Source of the DNA: Pseudomonas sp. DTU_2021_1001937_2_SI_NGA_ILE_001
Lineage (GTDB): Bacteria; Pseudomonadota; Gammaproteobacteria; Pseudomonadales; Pseudomonadaceae
Assembly (NCBI RefSeq): GCF_032463525.1
Contig: NZ_CP135971.1
Coordinates: 1,674,001-1,738,000 of the forward strand
Length of the DNA stretch: 64,000 nt
Direction: 5' to 3'
The notes under the pieces: model-generated
Database searches by the model: none
The model's input: the letters and a program-made list of their open reading frames with translations, nothing else
What the model was told of the DNA's origin: nothing
Position numbers and translations under genes: made by a program
Part shown: one piece after another, positions 1 through 8,431 of the stretch
How the letters are laid out: each line of letters opens with the position of its first letter
Position numbering within the stretch: the stretch's first letter is position 1

Positions 1-813
1 GGCATGCTGACCATCGCCACGGCAGCGGTAGCGATCATCGCCGCCCAGCGCCTGGAGCGCATGGCCAGCCTGAGCATTCTGGTCTCGGCGGGCATCCTGC
101 TGTCGGCAATCGGCTTCGCACAACCGGGCCTCACCGCCGGTGCGCTGTTCTACCTGGTCAGCTCGACCCTGGCACTGAGCGCGCTATTTCTGCTCGGCGA
201 GCTGATCGAGCGCACGCGCTCGGCCAACCAGTACGGCGAAGACGAAGACGCCGATCAGTTGCCGCACAATCTGGAGTCTCTGCACCCACCGCGCGGCAGC
301 AACCTCGACGAAGAAGAGAACATCGTTGTCGGCCAGGTCATTCCCATGACCATGGCCTTCCTGGGCTTGTGCTTCGTCGCCTGCGCCCTTCTGGTCATCG
401 GCATGCCGCCGCTTTCCGGGTTCATTGGCAAGCTGACCCTGCTCAATGCCTTGCTCAACCCCGAGGGTCTGGGCAGCACCAGCAATCCGCCGGTCTCGCT
501 GGAAGCCTGGCTGCTCATCGCACTGCTGGTGTTTTCTGGCCTGGCGGCACTGATGTCGTTCGTGCGCCTGGGCATCCAGCGCTTCTGGACACCCCGGGAA
601 ACGCCATCGCCGCTACTGCGCCACAGCGAGTACCTGCCCATCGTGCTGTTGCTGGGCCTGTGCATCACCCTGACCTTCAAGGCCGAGCCGCTGCTGCTCT
701 ATACCCAGCAGACCGCCGCGACCCTGCATGAGCCCCAACAATACATCCAGTCGGTAATGGCCACTCGCCCACTGCCGGGTACCACCCTCAACACCTCGCA
801 GGTGCAGCCATGA
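1..813 (+). CDS. mrpD: Mrp-type Na+/H+ antiporter subunit D, 3' part
   Basis: C-terminal 270 codons of a proton-conducting NuoM/NuoN-like membrane subunit; the 5' end lies left of the window. In Mrp (Pha/Sha) antiporters MrpA and MrpD form the ion-translocating core in the inner membrane and exchange cytoplasmic Na+ or K+ for H+. Visible features are several hydrophobic helices, the loop GMPPLSGFIGK typical of this superfamily, and a charged loop (residues about 75-105, EDEDADQ) between helices. The stop codon overlaps the next start (ATGA), and mrpE, mrpF and mrpG follow in the same order as in known operons. The Met codon at position 4 is internal, because the frame stays open to the window edge. 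Confidence 0.93.
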   Translation, partial: GMLTIATAAVAIIAAQRLERMASLSILVSAGILLSAIGFAQPGLTAGALFYLVSSTLALSALFLLGELIERTRSANQYGEDEDADQLPHNLESLHPPRGSNLDEEENIVVGQVIPMTMAFLGLCFVACALLVIGMPPLSGFIGKLTLLNALLNPEGLGSTSNPPVSLEAWLLIALLVFSGLAALMSFVRLGIQRFWTPRETPSPLLRHSEYLPIVLLLGLCITLTFKAEPLLLYTQQTAATLHEPQQYIQSVMATRPLPGTTLNTSQVQP

Positions 814-1298
814 AACGACTGTTCCCCGCTCCGCTGTTGTCACTGGCGCTCTGGGGCCTGTGGCTGGTCCTGAATCTCTCCCTGAGCGCCGGGCACATCC
901 TGCTGGGCGCCCTGCTGGGCTTTCTCGCCCCACTGATGTTCGCCTCGCTGCGGCCGATGCCGGTGCGCGTCCGCAAACCAGGCACCATCGTGCGCCTCAT
1001 CTTCAATGTCGGTATCGATGTGGTGGCCTCGAACCTGCAGGTGGCGCGCTCGGTATGGACGCTCAAGCGTCGCCCGCCACGCTCGGCCTTCGTGCGTATT
1101 CCACTGGATATGCGTGATGCCCATGGCCTGGCAGCTCTGGCGATGGTCTGTACGGTGGTCCCCGGCACGGTCTGGTCGGAACTGGCCCTGGACCGCAGCA
1201 TCCTGCTGATGCACGTGTTCGACCTGGAGGATGAAGCGCGCTTCATCGAACACTTCAAGAGCACCTACGAGCGCCCCTTGATGGAGATCTTCCAATGA
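810..1298 (+). CDS. mrpE: Mrp antiporter subunit E
   Basis: 162 aa, the usual length for MrpE/PhaE. It has two hydrophobic helices at the N terminus (about 7-25 and 29-48), then a cytoplasmic domain containing the family pattern VPGTVWSELALDRSILLMHVFD. MrpE is a small accessory subunit needed for assembly of the multisubunit cation/proton antiporter. The start overlaps the mrpD stop by 4 bp and the stop overlaps mrpF in the same way, so the genes are translationally coupled. Confidence 0.93.
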   Translation: MKRLFPAPLLSLALWGLWLVLNLSLSAGHILLGALLGFLAPLMFASLRPMPVRVRKPGTIVRLIFNVGIDVVASNLQVARSVWTLKRRPPRSAFVRIPLDMRDAHGLAALAMVCTVVPGTVWSELALDRSILLMHVFDLEDEARFIEHFKSTYERPLMEIFQ

Positions 1299-1573
1299 GT
1301 GACCTGCTCAGCCTGGCGATACTGGCCAGCCTTTCGATATTCGCCTTGGCGATGGTCCTGACCCTGTTGCGTCTGTTTCGCGGCCCTTCTGCCCAGGACC
1401 GGGTGCTGGCCCTGGACTACCTGTACATCATCGGCATGCTGATGATGCTGGTGCTGGGCATTCGTTATGCCAGCGACACCTATTTCGAGGCGGCGCTGCT
1501 GATCGCACTGTTCGGCTTCGTGGGCTCATTCGCCCTGGCCAAATTCCTGCTGCGCGGTGAGGTGATCGAATGA
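1295..1573 (+). CDS. mrpF: Mrp antiporter subunit F
   Basis: 92 aa, three predicted membrane helices, matching MrpF/PhaF in length and pattern: the conserved RLFRGPSAQDRVLALD loop after helix 1 and a final ALAKFLLRGEVIE. It is a small membrane subunit of the Mrp complex. It overlaps mrpE and mrpG by 4 bp at each end (ATGA junctions). Confidence 0.93.
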   Translation: MSDLLSLAILASLSIFALAMVLTLLRLFRGPSAQDRVLALDYLYIIGMLMMLVLGIRYASDTYFEAALLIALFGFVGSFALAKFLLRGEVIE

Positions 1574-1932
1574 CCAGCGACGTGCCGTACTGGATCGAGG
1601 TGCTGACCGCGATTCTGCTGCTGACCAGCAGCCTGTTCACGCTGACCGGTGCGATTGGCGTGTTGCGCCTGAAGGACTTTTTCCAGCGCATGCACCCGAC
1701 TGCGCTGGCCTCGACCATCGGCACCTGGTGCGTGGCCCTGGCGTCGATCATCTATTTCTCAGCCCTCAAACAGGCACCGGTGATGCACGCGTGGCTGATC
1801 CCGATCCTGCTGGCGATCACGGTGCCGGTCACGACTCTGCTGCTGGCCCGCACCAGTCTGTTCCGCAAGCGCATGGCTGGCGAGGACGTACCGCCAGAGG
1901 TCAGCGGCGACCGCCCGGCCCAGGAAGGCTGA
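1570..1932 (+). CDS. mrpG: Mrp antiporter subunit G
   Basis: 120 aa with three hydrophobic helices. The segment TGAIGVLRLKDFFQRMHPTA is the MrpG/PhaG signature (usually GxxGxxRxPDxYxRxHAxT). It is the last gene of the operon. The charged tail after residue 100 is probably cytoplasmic. The next gene converges from the other strand 27 bp downstream; I see no clear intrinsic terminator in the gap. Confidence 0.92.
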   Translation: MTSDVPYWIEVLTAILLLTSSLFTLTGAIGVLRLKDFFQRMHPTALASTIGTWCVALASIIYFSALKQAPVMHAWLIPILLAITVPVTTLLLARTSLFRKRMAGEDVPPEVSGDRPAQEG

Positions 1933-1959
1933 AGCCCGAAGATTCGACCGGCAGGCAGG

Positions 1960-2427
1960 TCATTCGCTGGCGCGGAAGTTCAGCTCGCCCTTGCGCCACT
2001 TGGCCGCCTTGGCGATGGCGGCCTTCAGGGTCGGGGTCAGCCCGGTCTGCAAGGCCTCACGGGCCGCGAACACCATCATTACCGCATGACCCTGCTTGAA
2101 GACGATCCCCTGGCCTGCGTCGGTCTCGACGAAGGCGTACTCGCCCAGGCCATGAATGGTCGCCTTGAGGTCACGAAAGCGCAGCTCGAACTTGCCCCCT
2201 TCACGGCTGGGCAGCACCGCAGCGCGAAAATGGTCGCCTACCTTGAGTTCCAGGCGGGACTTGTCATCGACCACCAGGTTGTTTTCGGTGTCGATCTCGG
2301 CCATGTACAGGCCCTCAGGCGACTGTTCGGCGATATAGACGAAACGTGATTGAAACTGCTTAACCAACTTTGCACGTAGATCACCGAGCACGAACAAGGC
2401 ATGCGTATCCAGGTTACTTACAGCCAA
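1960..2427 (-). CDS. conserved hypothetical protein, 155 aa
   Basis: A soluble protein that I do not recognise. It has no signal peptide or membrane segment. The N-terminal half is mixed alpha/beta with alternating hydrophobics (for example RFVYIAEQSPEGLYMAEIDT). The C-terminal 35 residues form a basic helix rich in Ala and Lys (AAIAKAAKWRKGELNF). GC content and codon use match the chromosome. It is convergent with the mrp operon and divergent from the DUF2789 gene. Continuous coding character over 155 codons supports a real gene; function is unknown. Confidence 0.75.
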   Translation of the reverse strand: MAVSNLDTHALFVLGDLRAKLVKQFQSRFVYIAEQSPEGLYMAEIDTENNLVVDDKSRLELKVGDHFRAAVLPSREGGKFELRFRDLKATIHGLGEYAFVETDAGQGIVFKQGHAVMMVFAAREALQTGLTPTLKAAIAKAAKWRKGELNFRASE

Positions 2428-2717
2428 AGTAAAAACTCCCGAAAAACTGAAAAATGAACCGCCCGGTTAATACCGCGCAGTGGACCGATCCTGTTATCAC
2501 TCCTGAAAGGGCCGAGAGAAGCCCGGAAATCCCCGAGACGCTCTGCATCCGCTGATGCAGGCAGGCGGTGATTCTACCGGCTCTCACCGTCTATGGCACC
2601 CGGCGCGTGATTACAGTTCATATTAATTGTCGAAGTACAGTGAATATCGATCGAACTCTGAAGTGCGAACACACTCCGATTGATAAGAATGGATCCAACT
2701 ATTTGAAGGAGATGATC

Positions 2718-2960
2718 ATGGAATTGCCCACTCATACACTCAATGATCTATTTGAACAGCTTGGCCTGGAATTTGATGATGCCAGTATCGAAGCATTCAT
2801 TGCCGAGCATAGACTGCCCGATGGCGTGAAACTGATCGATGCCGAGTTCTGGACCCCGCAGCAGGCCGGATTTCTCAAGGAAGAACTGCGTGAAGACGCC
2901 GACTGGGCGCCGGTGGTCGATGAGTTGAACGTGCGCCTGCATGAGAAACCTGCTTCATAG
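2718..2960 (+). CDS. DUF2789 family protein
   Basis: 80 aa, beginning MELPTHTLNDLFEQLGL, which fits the DUF2789 family found in gamma-proteobacteria: small acidic helical proteins of unknown function. I chose the ATG at 2718 because AAGGAG at 2706-2711 lies 6 nt upstream; the ATG at 2712 would sit against the ribosome site. An upstream in-frame extension to 2568 lacks coding character. A 290-bp divergent promoter region separates it from the gene at 1960-2427. Confidence 0.85.
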   Translation: MELPTHTLNDLFEQLGLEFDDASIEAFIAEHRLPDGVKLIDAEFWTPQQAGFLKEELREDADWAPVVDELNVRLHEKPAS

Positions 2961-3001
2961 CCCCACAGGCTATAGCTACGCAGGCTGCACGCTCCATCGC
3001 G

Positions 3002-4483
3002 TCAATGCGGGTACCCCGGTTGCGCCACGTTGGGATGAATGACCCGACCGCCCGTCTGCGGCGCATGGACGAACAGCGCATCGCCCAGCCCGCCCAGGGT
3101 GCCGATGACCGGTCGCCAGTGCGCCGAATGGTGGATGTAGCGACGGCTCAACAGAAGCTCCTCGGCGGTGCTGAGCGCCACCTCATCGCCCCTGGCCTGT
3201 GCGATGAGGCGCTGTGCCACGCCCTGCAGTTCGTCGGGCAAGGCCAGTTCCGCGCGGTCTGTGATGGCTTCGAACGGCACCCCTTCATCACAGGCCAAGG
3301 CGTGCATGACCCGCAGGTGAACGCGCGACAGGTGCCCCAGCACCTCGCGGCGCAGGCAGACCGAGGCCATGACCAGTTGCTTGCCCAACGAGGTGTCACA
3401 GCCACGACTGGCTACTTTCGAACACTGCACCTGCAAGGATGCCGACGGGTCGGCCGGATCGATCCAGCGCTGGCCATCGAGTGCCTCCAGGTCGGCCTGT
3501 GCCTGCTGCCAGAGCGAGCTGTGCTCGAGAGGCGCGCGGCAGTCGACCACCGCCGTGCGCGGCCGGGTCAACAGGACGTCCTCGAACATGCAAGGCAGGT
3601 AGCCACCGCCGATGTCCGAGTGCGCCCCCGGTAACACGATCTCGCGCGACCAGCCAGGCTGGATGCTGTTCAGCGCGAAGTTGCGCCGCTGTTCATCGCG
3701 CGCCACCAGATGCAGAACCTGTCGTGCGCAGCCAGCCGGCAAGTAGAGATTGACCCGCCGGTTACTGGCATCACGCACGTTGCCCAGGTCACGCCAGCTG
3801 CCTATCGCCGCGACGGTGTCGAACAACCCCACGACCATGACCTGGATGGAGCCCCGCGCCCAGCCGACCTCCTCGGCCCAGGCGATCTGCCCATCATGCA
3901 GCAGCGCTTGCAGCACACCGCGCTCACGCTTGAGCACCTCGTTGACCAGATGCCTGGCCGACGCCGCCCCCCGGCTGAAACCAAACAGATCCAGTTCCAG
4001 GGCCTGGATCACGCAGCCGGGATTGTGCACGGCGAAACTGGCCAGCGCGGCATTCAACTTCTTCATGGCCACTTCCACTTTGGCCAATACACCGGTCGTA
4101 CCGCGCCCGAAACTCTGCCCCGACCACAACGCGTCACGACCCCCGGACTTGGTCCCCACACCACCAATATAAACAGCGTAATAAACTCGCCATTCATTGT
4201 TTTCCAGCACGGCACGAGGCGATTGCCGATAAAGTTCGGCCAGTCGCGCAATATTGGTCAGGTCATTACTGTAACTGCTCGAAGACTTTTCATGGCGACC
4301 GGCACACGCGGCCGTGTGATGGCGTTCGCCCGCCTGCATCGCCGCCCGACAATCGGCGCCAATTCGCGTATTTACACGGTTATTTCCGGTGCCATCGAAG
4401 AAAATGCCGACCCTGGCGGTCACCCGCCGTGGCGCCCGCCTGTCATCCTCGACTGCGGCACGCCCATATATATGATTGTTCAT
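3002..4483 (-). CDS. DUF2235 alpha/beta hydrolase, type VI lipase effector (Tle)-like
   Basis: 493 aa. The N terminus has VGIFFDGTGNN (residues 25-35), the opening of DUF2235 phospholipases. A GxSxG nucleophile elbow, GFSRG with Ser170, follows, and the likely rest of the triad is Asp222 (GLFDTVAAIG) and His288 (GAHSDIGGGY). Tle1-like proteins of this family are phospholipases delivered by type VI secretion into neighbouring cells. No signal peptide is visible, as expected for such effectors. No vgrG, PAAR, adaptor or obvious immunity gene lies next to it, so the T6SS role is an inference from the family. The start is supported by AAGGA 10 nt upstream. Convergent with the DUF2789 gene. Confidence 0.8.
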   Translation of the reverse strand: MNNHIYGRAAVEDDRRAPRRVTARVGIFFDGTGNNRVNTRIGADCRAAMQAGERHHTAACAGRHEKSSSSYSNDLTNIARLAELYRQSPRAVLENNEWRVYYAVYIGGVGTKSGGRDALWSGQSFGRGTTGVLAKVEVAMKKLNAALASFAVHNPGCVIQALELDLFGFSRGAASARHLVNEVLKRERGVLQALLHDGQIAWAEEVGWARGSIQVMVVGLFDTVAAIGSWRDLGNVRDASNRRVNLYLPAGCARQVLHLVARDEQRRNFALNSIQPGWSREIVLPGAHSDIGGGYLPCMFEDVLLTRPRTAVVDCRAPLEHSSLWQQAQADLEALDGQRWIDPADPSASLQVQCSKVASRGCDTSLGKQLVMASVCLRREVLGHLSRVHLRVMHALACDEGVPFEAITDRAELALPDELQGVAQRLIAQARGDEVALSTAEELLLSRRYIHHSAHWRPVIGTLGGLGDALFVHAPQTGGRVIHPNVAQPGYPH

Positions 4484-4682
4484 CGTGTATCCATCCTTAG
4501 ATGCGAGCGACTACAAACTTGTCACTAACGCGTTATAAGCATTAATGAACAGCTTGCTCAGCACTCCACGACAGTCAAGCATTCATATGTATTTCAGAAC
4601 TTTCCTACATCAATAGTTTTATTTAAGCGGCGCCGTTGTGTCCCCCAGCTGACCGCCCCGACACGCTGGCGCTACTCGTGGT

Positions 4683-6302
4683 TCAGCCCCCGAGATGCTG
4701 CTCGGGCCGATAGCCCAGGCGCAGCCCACCCCAATGCCGACCACGGACCATGATCGGCACCGACAGGTCATGCATCAGTTCACCGATGTCACGGGTATAG
4801 GTCTGCAACAGCACGGCCTGTTGATGGCTGCCGCAGCGAATGCCCGTGCGGTCGTCGAACTTGCGCTTGCTGCGGTTGCGCGCGGTGTCCAACACCGGAT
4901 CGCCGGTCAGCGGCTGATTGAAGGCGGCGTTGTGGGTCGGGACATAGCCCTGCTGGGTACAGGCGATGGCGAACACCAGCCCCTCGTGGCGCTTGAGCAG
5001 CGGCTCCTGTACCTCGGGCAGTACCTGGTCGGTGTAGCGGTCGAAGCGGGTATGAAAACGTGGCGGAACGGTGCCTGGAATCGGCTGATAGTGGCGGTCG
5101 AACAGGTCATCCAGGCTGACCACGCCTTGCGTGATGTCGGCCTCGAAGCGCGCCGCGATCTGCTGCGCGCCTTCGCGGGCCAGGTCGTAGATGCGCTGGT
5201 GATAATCGTCCAGGCCCACCTGTGCCAGACGCTGGCTGATGGTTTCGGCCTGCTGCTCCATCTGCACGGCCGCTTCGGCCAGCCGGGTGGTCTGCTGGTC
5301 ACTGACAGCCAGGTCGCTGCGCATCTGGTCGACGGCGACGAACAGATGGCTCAGTTGCTCCTGATTGGTCTGGGCGCCCTGGGCGATTTCCGCCACCTGG
5401 CTTTCGACGCCCGCTGCCAGGTCGGCCATGCGCCCAAGGTGTCGACCAGTGTCCTCGACCTGGCTGACGCCGCTGCCCAGGTCGGCAGACAACTGCTGGA
5501 TCTGCGCCACCACCTGGGCGGTACGCTGCTGGATATCGGCGACCATCTGCCCGACCTCCTCGGTAGCCGTCGCGGTACGCCCGGCCAGGCCCCGCACTTC
5601 GTCGGCGACCACGGCGAAACCACGGCCATGCTCGCCGGCCCGAGCCGCCTCGATGGCGGCATTGAGGGCCAGCAGGTTGGTCTGGCTGGCAATCGACTGG
5701 ATGACCTGGGCCACGCGCTGGATCTCTTCACTGCGCTGGCTGAGGGCACCGATGACTTCCCGGCTGTCCAGCGCCAGCTGGCTCAGGCGATGCATGCGCT
5801 CGATGGATTCGGCCAGTACGCTACGCCCGGCCTCGCTGCTGTGCCGCACTTCGCTGGCCGCGCCCAGGGCCTGCTGGCTCAACTGGGCAGTCTGTTGCTC
5901 GGTGGCGATCATCACATGCGCACTCTCGCTCACCTGTTCGGCGGCCTTGAGCTGCGACTGCACCCTGTCAGCCAATTGCCGCACGGCAAAGGACACGCTG
6001 GCTGCCGACAGCGCATTGTGACTGGTGGTGTGGGAAAGATCACGGGTCAGCCGGGTGATATCGCTATCGGCCTGCGCCACGCTACCCGCCTGCACGCTGG
6101 GCCGACGTAGCCAGGGCAGCCAGATCAGCGCCACGCCCAGGGGCAGACTCGCCCACAGTGGCAGAAGGCTCGAACCGGCGGCCAGCAGCAACAGACACAC
6201 CCCCAGGCTCTGGGCGGCGCCGAGCAACCAGGCGGGTAAAGAACGAGGTTTCTGCGCGGCGGGTTCTGCCAGCTTCCCTGCAAACGAAAGGTTTTCGGCC
6301 AT
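4683..6302 (-). CDS. methyl-accepting chemotaxis protein with C-terminal sensor domain
   Basis: 539 aa. A hydrophobic stretch at residues 24-65 (one or two membrane helices, almost no periplasmic loop) is followed by a coiled-coil MCP signalling domain with the hairpin tip [20 protein letters not shown] that binds CheW/CheA. After it comes an unusual C-terminal globular part of about 150 residues (motifs [13 protein letters not shown] and [11 protein letters not shown], end [13 protein letters not shown]), probably a cytoplasmic PAS/Cache-like sensor. There is no HAMP domain. I chose the ATG at 6302 because AGGGA lies 8 nt upstream; an ATG at 6311 is also possible but abuts that site. Ligand unknown. 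Confidence 0.88.
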   Translation of the reverse strand: MAENLSFAGKLAEPAAQKPRSLPAWLLGAAQSLGVCLLLLAAGSSLLPLWASLPLGVALIWLPWLRRPSVQAGSVAQADSDITRLTRDLSHTTSHNALSAASVSFAVRQLADRVQSQLKAAEQVSESAHVMIATEQQTAQLSQQALGAASEVRHSSEAGRSVLAESIERMHRLSQLALDSREVIGALSQRSEEIQRVAQVIQSIASQTNLLALNAAIEAARAGEHGRGFAVVADEVRGLAGRTATATEEVGQMVADIQQRTAQVVAQIQQLSADLGSGVSQVEDTGRHLGRMADLAAGVESQVAEIAQGAQTNQEQLSHLFVAVDQMRSDLAVSDQQTTRLAEAAVQMEQQAETISQRLAQVGLDDYHQRIYDLAREGAQQIAARFEADITQGVVSLDDLFDRHYQPIPGTVPPRFHTRFDRYTDQVLPEVQEPLLKRHEGLVFAIACTQQGYVPTHNAAFNQPLTGDPVLDTARNRSKRKFDDRTGIRCGSHQQAVLLQTYTRDIGELMHDLSVPIMVRGRHWGGLRLGYRPEQHLGG

Positions 6303-6440
6303 GGTGTTCATCCCTGCGTTTCTTCTTTTTAGAAGTCGATTAAACGCCAGACAACGGCCATTAGCCATGATCCGTTAGTGGTAGCTGGCCCTCATGAAGT
6401 GAATGCGGCCGGAAAAACGACGAACGGCGGCCACAACGAA

Positions 6441-6468
6441 ACCGGGAGGCAATCGCTTGCCTCCCGGT
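6441..6468 (-). terminator. intrinsic terminator of the DksA-like gene
   Basis: Perfect 10-bp inverted repeat ACCGGGAGGC / GCCTCCCGGT with an 8-nt loop, just past the stop of the gene at 6497-6901. On the minus strand it is followed by TTTCGTTGT. Confidence 0.6.
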
Positions 6469-6496
6469 CGGTGTCGCCCAACGCTGCCAGGTCGAA

Positions 6497-6901
6497 TCAG
6501 TACTGGCGCTGATGCTTGTCGATGGACTCGTGACGCTCTTGCGCTTCGATGCAGTAGCGAGTGGTCGGGCTGATCAGCAAGCGCTTCAGGCCGATCGGCT
6601 CGCCGCTGTCATCGCACCAGCCAAAGGTGTCGTCAGCGATGCGCGTAAGGGCCATTTCCAGTTGTGGCAGCATGCGTTGGTCGCGCTCGATGGCGTTCAC
6701 CAGCCAATGACGCTCTTCTTCCACGGAAGCGGCATCGGCAGGGTCTGCCGGGCTATCCAGGCTCTCGATGGCGGCACGACTCTTCTCGATGCGCTCATGG
6801 ATTTCAACTTTCATGGACTGCAACAGCTCGACGAAGAAAGCGTGCTGCTCGGCATTCATGTAGTCATCGGCCGGCATGGCCAGCAACTGTTCCTTTGTCA
6901 T
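6497..6901 (-). CDS. DksA/TraR-like protein with incomplete zinc finger
   Basis: 134 aa with the DksA layout: a long coiled coil (about 15-90) whose tip DSPADPADAAS keeps the acidic and Ala residues that reach into the RNA polymerase secondary channel, then a C-terminal zinc-finger fold. Canonical DksA has C-x2-C and C-x2-C. Here Cys96 is followed by Ser at position 99, and Cys117 by Ala at 120, so only two of four ligands remain. P. aeruginosa DksA2 is a known zinc-independent paralogue with a reduced cysteine set. This gene may act similarly on stringent control, but it is not beside a Zur-regulated cluster. An AGAGA ribosome site precedes ATG 6901. Confidence 0.85.
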   Translation of the reverse strand: MTKEQLLAMPADDYMNAEQHAFFVELLQSMKVEIHERIEKSRAAIESLDSPADPADAASVEEERHWLVNAIERDQRMLPQLEMALTRIADDTFGWCDDSGEPIGLKRLLISPTTRYCIEAQERHESIDKHQRQY

Positions 6902-7140
6902 TGATTTCTCTAATAAAAAACGTGCATTTAGCCGATCTGCAGAGGATCCGTGCGAGCCCCTGAAAGCGCCCGGCTTTCACGGCGAGGCCTCGGACTCCGG
7001 TCACGAGGGGCGGCAGTCTAAGGCCGCCTTGCGCACTCGGCAACCCACCTGCCCTGCGAATGACCAACAATTAGGGCAAAGACCTGTAAAAAAGCAGGGG
7101 CATGCACCCTGAGGCTGGCCCCTCGAGTCAGCAGCAGCCA

Positions 7141-7935
7141 TCACAGGTCGTGCCAGTCGGCGTCGCGACGCCCTGGCAGTGGCGAGGCGGCCTTCACGCT
7201 CAGGCAATAGCTTTCACAACCCAGGGGCACACTCAGCGGATGCAGCCCCTTGGGCAGGCTGACCAGGTCATGATTTTCCACCGCCATGGCCTGGTCGATA
7301 TGCCGGTCGAAGGTGTATACCCGCTGGAACACGAAGCGGTCGACCGGGCTGACCTGGTGGTAGCAGAGCTCTTCGACGGTGTCTGCCAACGCGTCGCCTT
7401 CAGGCGCTTGCACGGGCGGCAGGCAGCCGGACGAATAACCTGGCGGCGCATGCACTTCGATCACCAGCAGTGAATGAATCAACTGGGCATCGGACAGCAC
7501 TTCGTAGACCAGACAGGTGCCGGTGCCCTTGCCGCGCATGCTGCGGCGCATACTGTCAGGCGTGATCAGCCGCGCGGGAAAAGGCCCACCCTCAGCGCCT
7601 GGCGCCGAGCAGACCGCCAGGCTGGCCGGCCCCAAGGCGAGGAACTGCGCCTGGCTATTGGGCGGCAGATAGATCGCATAAGGGGGCCGGCGCTCGAACA
7701 CCGAATGCCGCGCACCGATATTGGCCCAGCCAAAGGCGCCCTGCCCCTGTGCCTCGCCATTGACGCTGACGCGCCCTCCCAGCAGCACCACACACTGTTC
7801 GCGGTCTTGTGCTGCCAACGGCAGAACCTCCCCGGCCTCCAGACGGTACGCCGCGAAGCCCAGATGCTTCGGCCCTGCGACAGGCAAGGTGACAATGCAG
7901 GTGCCAGTCGCCTTGCTTTTGGTCAATAGACTCAT
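7141..7935 (-). CDS. IolB-like bicupin (5-deoxy-glucuronate isomerase family)
   Basis: 264 aa, close to the usual 260-270 of IolB, which isomerises 5-deoxy-glucuronate in myo-inositol breakdown. Family patterns are clear in the C-terminal cupin: YHQVSPVDRFVFQRVYTFDR, MAVENHDLVSLPKGLHPL. The metal-binding H-x-H normally found in the segment SYPPHKHD is missing; residues 173-179 read PPVQAPE. The Glu (189/190) and the last His (232) remain. There are no other iol genes nearby. The start at 7935 has AAGGAG 10 nt upstream, so an upstream extension to 8016 is unlikely. It may be an enzyme of changed chemistry or a sugar-binding regulator. Confidence 0.78.
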   Translation of the reverse strand: MSLLTKSKATGTCIVTLPVAGPKHLGFAAYRLEAGEVLPLAAQDREQCVVLLGGRVSVNGEAQGQGAFGWANIGARHSVFERRPPYAIYLPPNSQAQFLALGPASLAVCSAPGAEGGPFPARLITPDSMRRSMRGKGTGTCLVYEVLSDAQLIHSLLVIEVHAPPGYSSGCLPPVQAPEGDALADTVEELCYHQVSPVDRFVFQRVYTFDRHIDQAMAVENHDLVSLPKGLHPLSVPLGCESYCLSVKAASPLPGRRDADWHDL

Positions 7936-8431
7936 GCGGGCAGCTCCTTGCGACGATGGGCGGGCGGGCGAGCGCCTCAGGATACGGGGCGGCCAAAGCC
8001 GCTGCCAGCGAACCACATGCGCCTGACCGAACGGTATTGGCTTAAAGCTGGAGGATAGGTCCGAGTGGGAATGCCCGGTCGAACGGCTCCGACCTCATGT
8101 CGGAAAATCCGGTTGAACGCACCGGCATAAGCGCCGGGAAGGCAAAAAAATAGCTAAAAGCTATCGACCCAAGCCCCCCTGAGAACCTGGTATCAATGAG
8201 GTGTTTCGCGCAGCTGTCGCATAACGGTCAATGAATAGGGGCAAAAGCCCGTACTTCACGGGCTGCAGCCCGGGATGCGGCGTATTCGCATAACGCTTTC
8301 AGTTTGAAAGAATGAATTGTACAAAGAGGCAAAACGCCATCTATATTTTCGTCAACGCGCCAGGAACGGGTGCGTGCCGCACCGCACACCCAGGGAAATG
8401 ACTCGTGCTCACCTTCTCTGAGTCTGCCGCC
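7936..8431. other. divergent intergenic region
   Basis: About 500 bp between the divergent IolB-like and PAS-chemoreceptor genes. No convincing gene is seen. At 8027-8040 there is a lone half of the terminal repeat found in the REP composites (CCGAACGGTATTGG). Promoters for both flanking genes should lie here, but I cannot fix them. Confidence 0.5.
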
